Shown piece by piece: positions 16,078 through 25,823 of a stretch of DNA of 64,000 bases; position 1 is the stretch's first letter; each line of letters starts with the position of its first letter. The position numbers and the translations under genes are program-made. Where the stretch lies: NCBI RefSeq assembly GCF_003074055.1, contig NZ_CP029043.1:4952501-5016500 (forward strand), read 5' to 3'. Under the pieces are notes generated by a model, which was not told the origin of the DNA, searched no databases, and saw nothing but the letters and a program-made list of their open reading frames with translations. The stretch comes from Streptomyces nigra. Lineage in GTDB: Bacteria > Actinomycetota > Actinomycetes > Streptomycetales > Streptomycetaceae.

Positions 16078-17088
16078 TCAGTCGCCCTCCGTGCGCTCCC
16101 GCGTCGACAGCAGCCGGCGCAGCGAGTACAGCCGCGCCGGATCGGCGTGACCCTCCGCCACCCAGGCGTCCAGCGCGCAGTCCGGCTCGTCGTGACTGCA
16201 CGCGCGCGGGCAGCCCTCGGTGCCCGCCTCCAGGTCGGGGAAGGCGTGGATGACCCGGGACGGGTCGACATGGGCGAGCCCGAACGACCGTACGCCCGGG
16301 GTGTCGACCACCCAGCCGCCCGCCCCGCCCAGCGGCAGGGCGAGCGCCGACGTCGTGGTGTGCCGGCCGCGCCCGGTCACCGCGTTGACGTGCCCGGTGA
16401 CACGCCGGCGGTCCTCCGGCACCAGCGCGTTCACCAGCGTCGTCTTGCCGACGCCGGAGTGGCCCACGAACGCCGTGACCCTGCCGCTCAGATGCTCGCG
16501 CACCCGGTCCGCAGCGCCGCCGTCGGTCAGCTCCTCGCGGTTGGTGACGACGTAGGGGATGTCCAACGCGCCGTACAGCTCCAGCAGTTCGTCCGGGGAC
16601 GCGAGGTCGGACTTGGTCAGCACCAGCAGCGGCTCCAGGCCGCCGTCGAACGCCGCCACGAGACAGCGGTCGATCAGCCGGGGCCGCGGCTCGGGATCGG
16701 CGAGGGCGGTGACGATGGCCAGCTGGTCGGCGTTGGCGACCACGACCCGCTCGAACGGATCGTCGTCGTCGGCGGTGCGGCGCAGCACCGAGCTGCGCTC
16801 CTCGATGCGCACGATCCGCGCGAGGGTGTCCTTCTTCCCGGTCAGATCGCCGACCAGGGCCACCCGGTCGCCGACCACCGCGGCCTTGCGGCCCAGTTCG
16901 CGGGCCTTCATCGCGAGGACGACCCGGTCGTCGACGAGGCAGGTCAGCCGCCCCCGGTCGACGGTGAGGACCATGCCCTCGGCGGCGTCCTCGTGCTTCG
17001 GGCGGATGTTGGTCCGGGGCCTGGTGTTCCGACGGCCGGGGCGCGTGCGGATGTCGTCCTCGTCGGTGTGCTTGCCGTAGCGGCGCAT
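16078..17088 (-). CDS. rsgA: Ribosome small-subunit GTPase RsgA
   Basis: 336 residues from ATG 17088. RsgA is a circularly permuted GTPase that checks late 30S maturation. The order seen is an OB-fold N-domain, then the G4 motif LTKSDL, then the G1 P-loop GHSGVGKTTLVNAL, then G3 DTPGVRSFG, followed by a zinc domain with C-P-R-A-C-S-H-D-E-P-D-C. It starts 17 bases after aroA ends on the same strand, so the two are probably one operon. A longer start at 17130 would overlap aroA and add no conserved sequence. Confidence 0.93.
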   Translation of the reverse strand: MRRYGKHTDEDDIRTRPGRRNTRPRTNIRPKHEDAAEGMVLTVDRGRLTCLVDDRVVLAMKARELGRKAAVVGDRVALVGDLTGKKDTLARIVRIEERSSVLRRTADDDDPFERVVVANADQLAIVTALADPEPRPRLIDRCLVAAFDGGLEPLLVLTKSDLASPDELLELYGALDIPYVVTNREELTDGGAADRVREHLSGRVTAFVGHSGVGKTTLVNALVPEDRRRVTGHVNAVTGRGRHTTTSALALPLGGAGGWVVDTPGVRSFGLAHVDPSRVIHAFPDLEAGTEGCPRACSHDEPDCALDAWVAEGHADPARLYSLRRLLSTRERTEGD

Positions 17089-17105
17089 CGCTGTGTCCCC
17101 GAGCC

Positions 17106-18422
17106 CTACGCCCCGAGCATCCCGGTCCACAGATCGGGGAAGTCCGGCAGCGTCTTCGCCGTCGTCGCCACGTTCTCGATGCTCACGCCCTCGACCGCGA
17201 GGCCGATGATCGCGCCGGCCGTCGCCATGCGGTGGTCCTCGTAGGTGTGGAACACGCCGCCGTGCAGCGGGCGCGGGCGGATGTGCAGGCCGTCGGCGGT
17301 CTCGGTGACATCGCCGCCGAGCTCGTTGATCTCCTTGGTGAGCGCGGCCAGCCGGTCCGTCTCGTGCAGCCGCAGATGCGCCACCCCGCGCAGGGTCGAG
17401 GGGGAGTCGGCGAGGGCCGCGACGGCCGCGATGCCGGGCGTCAGCTCGCCGACCTCGCCGAGGTCCACGTCGATGCCGTGGATCGCGCCCGAACCGGTGA
17501 AGACCAGCCCGTACTCCGTCAGTTCGCAGGAGCCGCCCATCTCGGTGAAGATCTCCCGGAGCCGGTCGCCGGGCTGCGTGGTGCGGGCCGGCCAGTCCGG
17601 GATGAGGATCTTGCCGCCGGTCACCAGCGCCGCCGCGAGGAACGGCTGGGCGTTGGACAGATCCGGCTCGACGGTCAGGTCGCGGCCGAGCAGCGCGCCC
17701 GGCGTGACCCGCCAGACGTTCGGCTCACCGCCCGACTCCGGGGTGTCCACCTGCGCGCCGACCGCACGCAGCATGTCGACGGTCATCCGGATGTGCGGCA
17801 TCGACGGCAGCGTCGAGCCGGTGTGCCGGACCTCGACGCCCTGGTTGAACCGCGGGCCGGACAGCAGCAGCGCCGACACGAACTGGGACGAGGACGAGGC
17901 GTCGATCTCCACCACGCCGCCCTCCAGCGCACCCCCGCCGTGCACGGTCAGCGGCAGCGCGCCCCGGCCGTCGTCGTCGATCCGGGCGCCGAGGACGCGC
18001 AGCGCGTCGATCACCCCGTGCAGCGGACGCTCGTACGACCTCGGGTCGCCGTCGAAGCGGACCGGGCCGTCGGCCAGCGCGGCCACCGGCGGCAGGAAGC
18101 GCATCACCGTGCCGGCGTTGCCGACGTCGACCGTGGCCGGGCCGCGCAGGCCCGCGGGCAGGACCCGCCACGCCTCACCGGTGCCCTCCGGACCCACGCC
18201 CTCCTCGATGCCGACCCCCATCGTGCGCAGCGCGCCGGCCATCAGCAGCGTGTCCCGGGAGCGCAGCGGGCGGCGCAGCCAGCCGGGCTCGCTCGCCAGG
18301 GCGGCGAGGACGAGGGCGCGGTTGGTGACGGACTTGGACCCCGGCACGTGGACCGTCGCGTCGACGGCTCCGCTCGCGTGCGGGGCGGGCCAGAGGGCGG
18401 TGGATGCGTCGTTCGGGGCCAT
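17106..18422 (-). CDS. aroA: 3-phosphoshikimate 1-carboxyvinyltransferase (EPSP synthase)
   Basis: 438 residues. The enzyme joins shikimate-3-phosphate and phosphoenolpyruvate in aromatic amino acid synthesis. Motifs are VPGSKSVTNRALVLAALA (substrate phosphate binding), GNAGTVMRFLPP (PEP site, with the Gly typical of glyphosate-sensitive class I enzymes), and DHRMATAGAIIGLA near the C-terminus. It is first in an operon with rsgA. It is unlinked to other aro genes here. Confidence 0.95.
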   Translation of the reverse strand: MAPNDASTALWPAPHASGAVDATVHVPGSKSVTNRALVLAALASEPGWLRRPLRSRDTLLMAGALRTMGVGIEEGVGPEGTGEAWRVLPAGLRGPATVDVGNAGTVMRFLPPVAALADGPVRFDGDPRSYERPLHGVIDALRVLGARIDDDGRGALPLTVHGGGALEGGVVEIDASSSSQFVSALLLSGPRFNQGVEVRHTGSTLPSMPHIRMTVDMLRAVGAQVDTPESGGEPNVWRVTPGALLGRDLTVEPDLSNAQPFLAAALVTGGKILIPDWPARTTQPGDRLREIFTEMGGSCELTEYGLVFTGSGAIHGIDVDLGEVGELTPGIAAVAALADSPSTLRGVAHLRLHETDRLAALTKEINELGGDVTETADGLHIRPRPLHGGVFHTYEDHRMATAGAIIGLAVEGVSIENVATTAKTLPDFPDLWTGMLGA

Positions 18423-18518
18423 GGCCCCACTTTATAAGCAGGCGGTCCCGCCGGTGCCGCGCCGTGGGGCCGGTCGTGCCACGGGGCCCGCCCCCGTGAC
18501 CTGGGGCCGCTCAGGGCC

Positions 18519-19241
18519 TCACAGGTCCAGCAGCCAGCGGCCCCCGCCGAGGAGCGAGCACAGCGACACCGCGTGGAACAGGAACAGCCACAGCCCCGCC
18601 GGGACATGGGTGAGTCGCGACAGCTGGTCCGCGTCCGAGTCGCCGGCCCCGCCGCGCGACCGCTTCGCCTGCAGCTCGAAGGCCGGCGGAACACCGCCCA
18701 CCAGGAGGAACCACACCACCGCGTACGCGAACGCCGCCTGCACCTGCGGTCCCGCGAGCCACGAGACCACCACGAACGTGCCGCCCGTCAGGAAGACCGT
18801 GAGTGCCCCGTAGGCATTGCGGATCATCACCAGCATCGCCAGCAGCAGGAGCGTCGCCAGCCACAGCAACAGCGTGATGCGCCCGGCGGACAGCAGCGCG
18901 GCGCCGCCGAGCCCCAGCAGGGGCGGAGCCGTGTAGCCCGCGGCCGCCGTGAGGATCATGCCGAGGCCGTACGGCTTGCCGCGGCTCACCGTGAGGCCGC
19001 TGGTGTCGGAGTGCAGCCGTATCCCGGTCAGCGCCCGGCCGGTCAGCAGGGCGACCAGACCGTGTCCGCCCTCGTGGGCGATGGTGATGGCGTTGCGCGA
19101 CAGCCGCCACGCGCCCGGCGTGACGACCACGGCGAGCGCCGCCACCAGGGTGGCGATCACCACCCACAGGTCCGGGTCGGTCTGTGTACCGGAGACCTCG
19201 TCCCACAGCGAGGCGAGCGAGGCGGATGCGGTGCTGTCCAT
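18519..19241 (-). CDS. M50-family membrane metallopeptidase
   Basis: 240 residues from ATG 19241. The zinc-binding motif HEGGH (residues 56-60) lies on a helix just after the first membrane segment (LWVVIATLVAALAVVVTPG). About five further hydrophobic segments follow, including ITLLLWLATLLLLAMLVM and VVWFLLVGGVPPAF. This matches the M50B group of intramembrane proteases, which lack a PDZ domain. The usual second motif with the third zinc ligand (LDG-like) is not evident. The target is unknown. It is divergent from the SRAP gene, with only about 50 bp between starts. Confidence 0.85.
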   Translation of the reverse strand: MDSTASASLASLWDEVSGTQTDPDLWVVIATLVAALAVVVTPGAWRLSRNAITIAHEGGHGLVALLTGRALTGIRLHSDTSGLTVSRGKPYGLGMILTAAAGYTAPPLLGLGGAALLSAGRITLLLWLATLLLLAMLVMIRNAYGALTVFLTGGTFVVVSWLAGPQVQAAFAYAVVWFLLVGGVPPAFELQAKRSRGGAGDSDADQLSRLTHVPAGLWLFLFHAVSLCSLLGGGRWLLDL

Positions 19242-19291
19242 ATGAGGCGTCGACTCCCTCGGGGTGGATGGAATCTGGCAGTGTGGCACGT

Positions 19292-20110
19292 ATGTGCGGA
19301 CGGTATGCAGCCAGTCGTGGGCCCGAGGACCTCGCGGCGATCTTCGGGATCGAGATGGGGAGGGAGCCCGAGGAGACCCTGGAGCCGGACTACAACGTGG
19401 CGCCGACCAAGGAGGTCCACGTCGTCCTGGACCGCCCCCTGAAAGACGCGGACGACCCGCGCCCGGTTCGGCAGCTGCGCAAGCTGAAGTGGGGACTGGT
19501 CCCCAGCTGGTCCAAGACGCCCGAGAGCGCCTTCAAGATGATCAACGCGCGCGCGGAGACGGTCCACGAGAAGCCGTCGTACCGGCGGGCCTTCACCTCC
19601 CGGCGCTGCGTCATCCCCGCCGACGGCTACTACGAGTGGGTCACCGGCCGCCAGGAGCTGGACCTGGAGCAGGAGGGCAAGCGCAAACGGCCGCGCAAGC
19701 AGCCCTACTTCGTGCTCCCCGCCGACGGCTCGGTCTTCGCGATGGCCGGGCTGTACGAGTTCTGGCGGGACCGGACCCTGCCGGACGACCATCCGCGGGC
19801 CTGGTGGGTGACCTGCTCGGTGATCACGACGGAGGCGGAGACCGCGCCGCTCGCGGTCGCGCCCGAGGAGGGCCCGCGCTCCCTGGCCGACATCCACCCC
19901 CGGATGCCGCTGATGCTGACGCCCGACCGCTGGGACGCCTGGCTGGACCCCGCCCGTCAGGACCCGGAGGAGCTGCGCTCGCTCCTCACGCCACCGCCGT
20001 CCGGGCTGATGCGCGCCTATCCGGTCTCCACGCTGGTCAGCAACGTCCGCAACAACGGCCCGGAGCTGCTGAAGGAGCTCGACGGCCCCGAAGAGGGCAC
20101 ACTCTTCTGA
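19292..20110 (+). CDS. SOS response-associated peptidase (SRAP / YedK-HMCES family)
   Basis: 272 residues; ATG 19292 is fixed by the invariant MCGRY start, because Cys2 must become the N-terminal nucleophile after Met removal. Other family residues are visible: YNVAPT, the Glu of MINARAETVHEKPSYR, and the His of DIHPRMPLML. SRAP proteins form a covalent thiazolidine link with abasic sites in single-stranded DNA, shielding them during replication. A Lys/Arg-rich insert (EQEGKRKRPRKQ, about 130-141) is a possible extra DNA contact. The next gene begins one base after its stop codon. Confidence 0.94.
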   Translation: MCGRYAASRGPEDLAAIFGIEMGREPEETLEPDYNVAPTKEVHVVLDRPLKDADDPRPVRQLRKLKWGLVPSWSKTPESAFKMINARAETVHEKPSYRRAFTSRRCVIPADGYYEWVTGRQELDLEQEGKRKRPRKQPYFVLPADGSVFAMAGLYEFWRDRTLPDDHPRAWWVTCSVITTEAETAPLAVAPEEGPRSLADIHPRMPLMLTPDRWDAWLDPARQDPEELRSLLTPPPSGLMRAYPVSTLVSNVRNNGPELLKELDGPEEGTLF

Positions 20111-20111
20111 C

Positions 20112-20750
20112 GTGACGACCGAGATCATCGAGACCATCGCCACGGACGCGGGCGACGCCCGTGTCACCTGGCACCCGGCGCCCCGGCCCCGGCTCGTGCT
20201 GGCCGTGAGCCACGGCGCCGGCGGCGGCATCGGCGCCCGCGACCTCGTGGCGCTCGCCCGGACCCTCCCGGAGCACGGGGTGAGCGTCGCCCTCGTCGAG
20301 CAGCCCTGGCGGGTGGCCGGCAAGAAGGTGGCGCCCGCGCCGAAGACCCTGGACACCGGGTGGCGGGGGGTGTGGCCGGCGCTCGCGGCGCCGGGCCTGC
20401 CGGTGATCTCCGGCGGGCGCAGCGCGGGCGCCCGCGTCGCCTGCCGTACGGCCGTGGAGCTCGGGGCGCACGCCGTACTGGCGCTGAGCTTCCCCCTGCA
20501 CCCGCCGGGCAGGCCCGAGAAGTCCCGGGCGGACGAACTGCTCGGCGCCGGCGTGCCCACCCTCGTCGTGCAGGGCGGCAACGACCCCTTCGGCAGGCCG
20601 GAGGAGTTCCCCGACGGCCCCTACGAACTGGTCGAGGTGCCCCATGGCGACCACGGGTTCGCCGTGCCCAAGCGGGCGCCCCTCACCCAGGACGAGGCCG
20701 TGTCCCTCGTCACGGACGCGGTCGTCGGGTGGGCCGGGTCACTGGGGTAA
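20112..20750 (+). CDS. Small alpha/beta hydrolase (dienelactone hydrolase/KANL3-like)
   Basis: 212 residues from GTG 20112, directly behind the SRAP stop codon and probably co-translated. A complete triad can be read: nucleophile Ser in ISGGRSAGARVA, Asp in LVVQGGNDPFG, and His in PHGDHGFAVPK. The oxyanion-side motif AVSHGAGGG is also present. This subgroup is small, cytoplasmic and biochemically uncharacterised. Its pairing with SRAP suggests co-expression, but no functional link is known to me. Confidence 0.85.
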   Translation: MTTEIIETIATDAGDARVTWHPAPRPRLVLAVSHGAGGGIGARDLVALARTLPEHGVSVALVEQPWRVAGKKVAPAPKTLDTGWRGVWPALAAPGLPVISGGRSAGARVACRTAVELGAHAVLALSFPLHPPGRPEKSRADELLGAGVPTLVVQGGNDPFGRPEEFPDGPYELVEVPHGDHGFAVPKRAPLTQDEAVSLVTDAVVGWAGSLG

Positions 20751-20756
20751 AGACTC

Positions 20757-20783
20757 GGGAATGTTGCGGCCCCGGCCTCTGTT
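20757..20783 (+). promoter_or_regulatory. SigR-dependent autoregulatory promoter (sigRp2-type)
   Basis: GGGAAT (20757-20762), an 18-base spacer, then GTT (20781-20783): the established sigma-R recognition pattern. It lies 60 bases before ATG 20843, so oxidant-induced transcripts would include the upstream start codon. Confidence 0.85.
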
Positions 20784-20842
20784 GTGGCGGACAGCGGTGC
20801 CCACGCACCGGCACCGACGTCGCTGGAGAGGAAGTCCACCGC

Positions 20843-21007
20843 ATGGGTTCGACCTTCTGCCCGAGTCGCAGCAGCCGTGCCGACCTGGACTGGACGGTGC
20901 TGCACGCGGCCAAGACCGCCCCTATTCGAGGGGCGGCAGGTACGGCAGGTCGTCTATCCTCCGATTCAGGCACGGCCGGATTCGGCCCTGCCCGGAATCT
21001 TGAGGAG
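20843..21007 (+). other. sigR: N-terminal extension for the long isoform of SigR
   Basis: ATG 20843 opens a frame that runs 55 codons into the main sigR start at GTG 21008. Exactly 55 residues is the extension I recall for the unstable sigma-R-prime isoform made from the induced promoter in S. coelicolor. The extension is Ser/Arg/Ala-rich (STFCPSRSSRADLDWTVLHA). It would couple induction to rapid degradation, giving a pulse of sigma activity. Confidence 0.75.
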
Positions 21008-21699
<692 letters not shown>

Positions 21700-21703
<4 letters not shown>

Positions 21704-22002
21704 GCTGCGGAGAGCCGCACGAGACGGACTGCTCCGAGGTACTCGACCACCTCTACGAGTTCCTCGACAGCGAGATGCCGGATGTCGACCGCGTCAAGTT
21801 CAAGCAGCATTTCCAGGAGTGCTCGCCGTGCCTGGAGAAGTACGGACTCGAAGAGGCCGTGAAGAAGCTCGTCAAGCGCTGCTGCGGCCATGACGACGTC
21901 CCCACGGACCTGCGCGCGAAGGTGCTGGGCCGGCTCGACCTGATCCGCTCCGGACAGGCCGTGCCCGACCACGACGTGGCCACCGCTCCGCAGGAGACCT
22001 GA
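21700..22002 (+). CDS. rsrA: Zinc-binding redox-sensing anti-sigma factor RsrA
   Basis: 100 residues. All functional residues of the ZAS family are in place: Cys3, His7, Cys11, His37, Cys41 and Cys44 (HFQECSPC), with additional Cys61-Cys62. Reduced RsrA holds zinc and binds SigR; disulfide formation involving Cys11 and Cys44 releases zinc and the sigma factor. The start codon overlaps the sigR stop by four bases. Confidence 0.96.
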
Positions 22003-22114
22003 CGCCTCGCGTCACCCGAACGTGCGAAAGGCGGGCGACACGCCCGCACCCGCCCCCACACCCACCTAGGCTCCGCGAGAGCTGAGCAGGTGACGGTGGG
22101 GGAGGGGCCGGGGC

Positions 22115-23422
22115 ATGGAGACCTTGCCGGCACGGGCGCGCGTGTACGTCGCCTGTGCCGCCCTCGCGGCGGCGCTCTGTCTGCTGCCCCTGCACTCCGC
22201 GCACCCGCCCTGGTGGGCGGTGGCTCTCCTCGCCGCGCTGTACGCCGGCGGGGGACGCGTCGCCGCCCGCGGACGTCTGTCGGGCACCTTCTACCCCGTG
22301 CTGCTGGCCGGGGCGTTCCTGCTGCCCGCGCCCGCCGCCGCGCTCGTGGCGGTGCCGGGCGCGCTGCTCGGACCCGTCGGACGCCGGCCGCGTGGACCGC
22401 GGCGCCTGTGGCGGGCCTCCCAGCTGGTGCTCGCCGTGTCCGCGGCCGCCGGGGTCTACGGGGCGCTCGGCGAGCCGGACGCCGTGACGGCGTCGGAGTT
22501 CCCCCGCGCGCTCGCCGCCGCCGGGGCCGCCGTCGTCGCGTTCTGCCTGGTCCTCACCCTGCTCGACGGCGGCATCCTGGCGCTCGCCGAGCGGGTGCCC
22601 GCCCGCCGCGCCTGGCGGGGACTGTACCTGCGCTCCCTCGCGCCCATCGCCGTGCACGGCCTGGCCGGACTCATGATGGCCGTCCTCTGGCACAGCCCGT
22701 ACGGCCCGGTCGCGGCCCTGCTCGTGCTGCTGCCCATGTGGGTGTCGTGGTGGGTGTTCGCCCAGTACCACCGTGAGCACGCGGCCCACCAGGCCACCAT
22801 CCGCGCCCTCGTGCAGGCCGTCGACATCAAGGACGGCTACACCCGCGGCCACAGCGAGCGCGTCGGGCACGCCTCCATGATGATCGCCCGGGAACTGGGC
22901 CTGGACGACGAGCGGGTGGAGGTGCTCCGCTTCGCCGGCATCCTGCACGATGTCGGCAAGCTCGGCGTGCCCACCCGACTGCTCCGCAAGGACGGCCCCC
23001 TCACCCCCGAGGAACGCCGGATCATCGAGCTGCACCCGGAGTACGGGCACGAGATGGTCCGCGGCATCTCCTTCCTCGGCGAGGCCCGGGCCGCCGTCCT
23101 GCACCACCACGAACGCCTCGACGGCAGCGGCTACCCCTACGGCCTGAGGGGAAGCCAGATCCCGGAGCCCGCCCGGGTGGTGGCCGTCGCGGACGCCTTC
23201 GACGCGATGACGTCGACCCGCTCCTACTCCCGGGCCCGGCCCGTCCAGGTCGCGCTGCGCGAGCTCCAGCGGTGCGCGGGCTCGCAGTTCGACCCCCGGA
23301 TGGTCACCGCGCTCGTCCGCGCCGTCCGCCGGTTCGGCTGGCACCCCGCCGTGACCGCGGACGAGGCCGGCGCGCCCCCGCCCCGGCCACCCGTCTCCAG
23401 CGTCCCCGGAGCCCACCGATGA
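22115..23422 (+). CDS. Membrane-bound HD-GYP domain phosphodiesterase
   Basis: 435 residues from ATG 22115 (GGAGGGG upstream). The first 230 residues form about six or seven membrane helices. The C-terminal HD-GYP domain is complete: AVDIKDGYTRGHSERVGH, ILHDVGKLGVP, HPEYGHEMV, and HHHERLDGSGYPYGLRG with the GYP triplet. HD-GYP enzymes hydrolyse cyclic di-GMP or related cyclic nucleotides. The stop overlaps the next start as ATGA, so the two HD proteins are translationally coupled. Confidence 0.92.
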   Translation: METLPARARVYVACAALAAALCLLPLHSAHPPWWAVALLAALYAGGGRVAARGRLSGTFYPVLLAGAFLLPAPAAALVAVPGALLGPVGRRPRGPRRLWRASQLVLAVSAAAGVYGALGEPDAVTASEFPRALAAAGAAVVAFCLVLTLLDGGILALAERVPARRAWRGLYLRSLAPIAVHGLAGLMMAVLWHSPYGPVAALLVLLPMWVSWWVFAQYHREHAAHQATIRALVQAVDIKDGYTRGHSERVGHASMMIARELGLDDERVEVLRFAGILHDVGKLGVPTRLLRKDGPLTPEERRIIELHPEYGHEMVRGISFLGEARAAVLHHHERLDGSGYPYGLRGSQIPEPARVVAVADAFDAMTSTRSYSRARPVQVALRELQRCAGSQFDPRMVTALVRAVRRFGWHPAVTADEAGAPPPRPPVSSVPGAHR

Positions 23423-24660
23423 CGGCCCCGCGGTCATCGCTCCTGCTCGGCTGCGTCCACACCGGCGCCGCCCTCCTCGCCGGGCTCTCCCTGCTCGACT
23501 GTCTGCGCGACGGCCTCGACGAACGCGGCACCGCCCTCGCCTTCGGCGCCCTCGTCGTCCTCGGCGAACTGACCCGCTGGACCGGGGCCGAAGGCCGCGA
23601 GGCCGCACCCCTCGGCGCCGCGGCCGCCCTGTCGTACGCGCTGCTCGGGGAGGCCGGCGGGCAGGCCACCCATCACGGGGTGACCCAGGTGGTCGGCGTG
23701 GTGCTCACCGCCTCGCTGCTCGGGAGCGTCCCGCACATCGCGTGCGGCCGGCCCGTGCGGGACCATCTCGCGCGGCGCGTGCTCACCACCGGCTTCGCCG
23801 CGGTCTGTCTGCACCCCCTCTACAACCAGGGCGCCTTCCACGGCTGGGGCACCTCGTACGCCGTGCTCCTGGCGGCGGTCCTCACTCTCACCTTCCTGTG
23901 CGACGCGCTGCTCGCCGCGGCCCTCGCGCACTCCCGCACCGGCTGGCCGTTCGGCCCGCTGCTCCGCGACGAGCTGCGGGCCACCCTCGGCATCGGGTCG
24001 GCGGTCTGCGCCACGGGCGCGGTGATGGCGCTCGCCGTCGCCGTCGTCGGGCTGTGGGCGCTGCCGGTCTTCTCGGTGCCGCTGCTGCTCACCCAGATGT
24101 CGTTCCGCCGGTACGCCGCCGTGCGGACCACCTACCGGCAGACCATCGCCTCCCTCGCCCGGGCCACCGAGATCGCCGGATACACCCCGGCCGGGCACGC
24201 CCGCCGGGTGGCCGCCCTCAGCCGGGAGGTCGGCCGGGACCTCGGGCTGTCCGAGGCGGAGCTCACCGTGCTGGAGTACGCGGCGCTCATGCACGACATC
24301 GGACAGCTCAGCCTGGTCGACCCGGTGCCGGCCGGGGCGACCGCCCGGCTGCCCGCCGAGGAGCAGCGGCGGATCGCGCTGCTCGGCGGAGCCGTGGTCC
24401 GGCAGACCGGTGTGAGCCTCCAGGTGGCGCTGATCGTGGAGCGTCTCGCGGACCCCTGCGCCGAGCAGCCGGTCGCCGCCCGGATCGTGCGCGCGGTGAA
24501 CGCGTACGAGGAGAAGGCACGCGACGCCGGGCCCGGCGGGGCGCTGGCGGCCCTGGAGGAACTGCGCCTGGGCACCGCCGGGGAGTACGCCCCGGAGGTG
24601 GTCGGCTCGCTCGCGCGGGTCCTGTCCAGAGACGGTCTGAGCATGCCTGTGGCTGGGTAA
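23419..24660 (+). CDS. Membrane HD-domain protein, degenerate partner of the preceding HD-GYP enzyme
   Basis: 413 residues from ATG 23419. The architecture matches its upstream neighbour: N-terminal membrane helices, then an HD domain (ATEIAGYTPAGHARRVAALSR with AGHARR, then ALMHDIGQLSLV). The HD pair itself is kept, but the region that should carry HHERxDGxGYP is replaced by VALIVERLADPCAEQPVAARI, so the GYP loop and two metal-binding histidines are missing. It is probably catalytically weak or inactive and may regulate or pair with the intact enzyme. The two are likely diverged tandem duplicates. Confidence 0.87.
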   Translation: MTAPRSSLLLGCVHTGAALLAGLSLLDCLRDGLDERGTALAFGALVVLGELTRWTGAEGREAAPLGAAAALSYALLGEAGGQATHHGVTQVVGVVLTASLLGSVPHIACGRPVRDHLARRVLTTGFAAVCLHPLYNQGAFHGWGTSYAVLLAAVLTLTFLCDALLAAALAHSRTGWPFGPLLRDELRATLGIGSAVCATGAVMALAVAVVGLWALPVFSVPLLLTQMSFRRYAAVRTTYRQTIASLARATEIAGYTPAGHARRVAALSREVGRDLGLSEAELTVLEYAALMHDIGQLSLVDPVPAGATARLPAEEQRRIALLGGAVVRQTGVSLQVALIVERLADPCAEQPVAARIVRAVNAYEEKARDAGPGGALAALEELRLGTAGEYAPEVVGSLARVLSRDGLSMPVAG

Positions 24661-24768
24661 CCCATGGGTAATGAGCGCCCTTCCAGCCGTACGTGGTTGG
24701 ATGCGAAGGAAAGGGTGTCCGGGGGCAGCACTAGCCAGCCCACTCCACGGAACTGGCAGGCGGGAATC

Positions 24769-25749
24769 GTGAGGATCTTCGGCAAGGGACGGCACCGGCC
24801 CTCCGCCTCCTGGCGGCAGGCCACCGACCGGGCGTTCACTCTGATCGGCGACGGCCGGTACGAGGACGCCGGCGCGCTGCTGACGCGGGCCGCCGATCTG
24901 GAGCCCTGGCTGTCCGAGTCCTGGTTCAACCTCGCGCTGCTGCACAAGTTCCGGCACGACTGGGAGCAGGCGCGGGCGGCCGGGCTGCGGGCCGTGGCCC
25001 TGCTGGACCGGGAGACCGGCGCCCCCGACTGGTGGAACGTCGGCATCGCGGCGACCGCGCTGCAGGACTGGCCGCTGGCCCGGCGGGCCTGGCAGGCGTA
25101 CGGCCTGCGGGTGCCGGGCGGGGCCACCGAGTCCGGTGAGCCGGCCGGGATGGACCTGGGCAGCGCGGCCGTACGGCTCTCCCCGGAGGGTGAGGCCGAG
25201 GTGGTGTGGGGGCGGCGGCTGGACCCCGCCCGGATCGAGGTGCTGTCGATCCCGCTGCCGTCGTCCGGGCGCCGCTGGGGCGAGGTCGTGCTGCACGACG
25301 GTGTGCCCCACGGGGAGCGGACCACGTCGTCGGGTCACTCCTTCCCGGTCTTCGACGAGATCGAGCTGTGGGCGCCGTCGCCCGTCCCGACCTGGGTGGT
25401 CCTGCTGGAGGCGGCCACCGAGTCCGACCGGGACGCCCTGGAGCAGCTCGCCGCCGACGCCGGGTTCGCCGCGGAGGACTGGTCGTCGTCCGTGCGGCTG
25501 CTGTGCCGGATGTGCTCCGAGTCACGGATGCCGTCCGACGAGGGCGACGGGGAGCATCTGGACCCGCACGACCACAGTGAGCCGGGCCACCCCGGTCCGC
25601 TCGGGCACCGCACCGACGGGCAGCTGTGGGTGCCGGAGCGCGAGTGCGGGGTCGCGGCACCGGCCGCGCTGGTCCGGGGGCTGCTGGACGGCTGGGTCGC
25701 GGACAGCCCGGACAGCCGTGACTGGCGTGATCTCGAAGAGGTCTGCTGA
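24769..25749 (+). CDS. TPR-containing conserved protein
   Basis: 326 residues from GTG 24769 (AGGCGGG just upstream); the frame opens at ATG 24664, but the first 35 codons look non-conserved. TPR-like helices occupy residues 10-110 (AFTLIGDGRYEDAGALLTRAADLEP, WFNLALLHKFRHDWEQA, WNVGIAATALQDWPLARRAWQAYG). The remainder is a mixed alpha/beta domain with an acidic His-rich loop (GDGEHLDPHDHSEPGHPG, about 265-282) and two nearby cysteines (CRMCSES) that may bind metal. Function is unknown. It follows the HD-protein pair by 108 bp and may share its transcript. Confidence 0.83.
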   Translation: MRIFGKGRHRPSASWRQATDRAFTLIGDGRYEDAGALLTRAADLEPWLSESWFNLALLHKFRHDWEQARAAGLRAVALLDRETGAPDWWNVGIAATALQDWPLARRAWQAYGLRVPGGATESGEPAGMDLGSAAVRLSPEGEAEVVWGRRLDPARIEVLSIPLPSSGRRWGEVVLHDGVPHGERTTSSGHSFPVFDEIELWAPSPVPTWVVLLEAATESDRDALEQLAADAGFAAEDWSSSVRLLCRMCSESRMPSDEGDGEHLDPHDHSEPGHPGPLGHRTDGQLWVPERECGVAAPAALVRGLLDGWVADSPDSRDWRDLEEVC

Positions 25750-25823
25750 GCGTTCCCCGTACCCTGTATCAGCATCACCGTCCGTCCGATCCCCGGTTTG
25801 TGCAGGAAAGGCTTACGTCTGTC

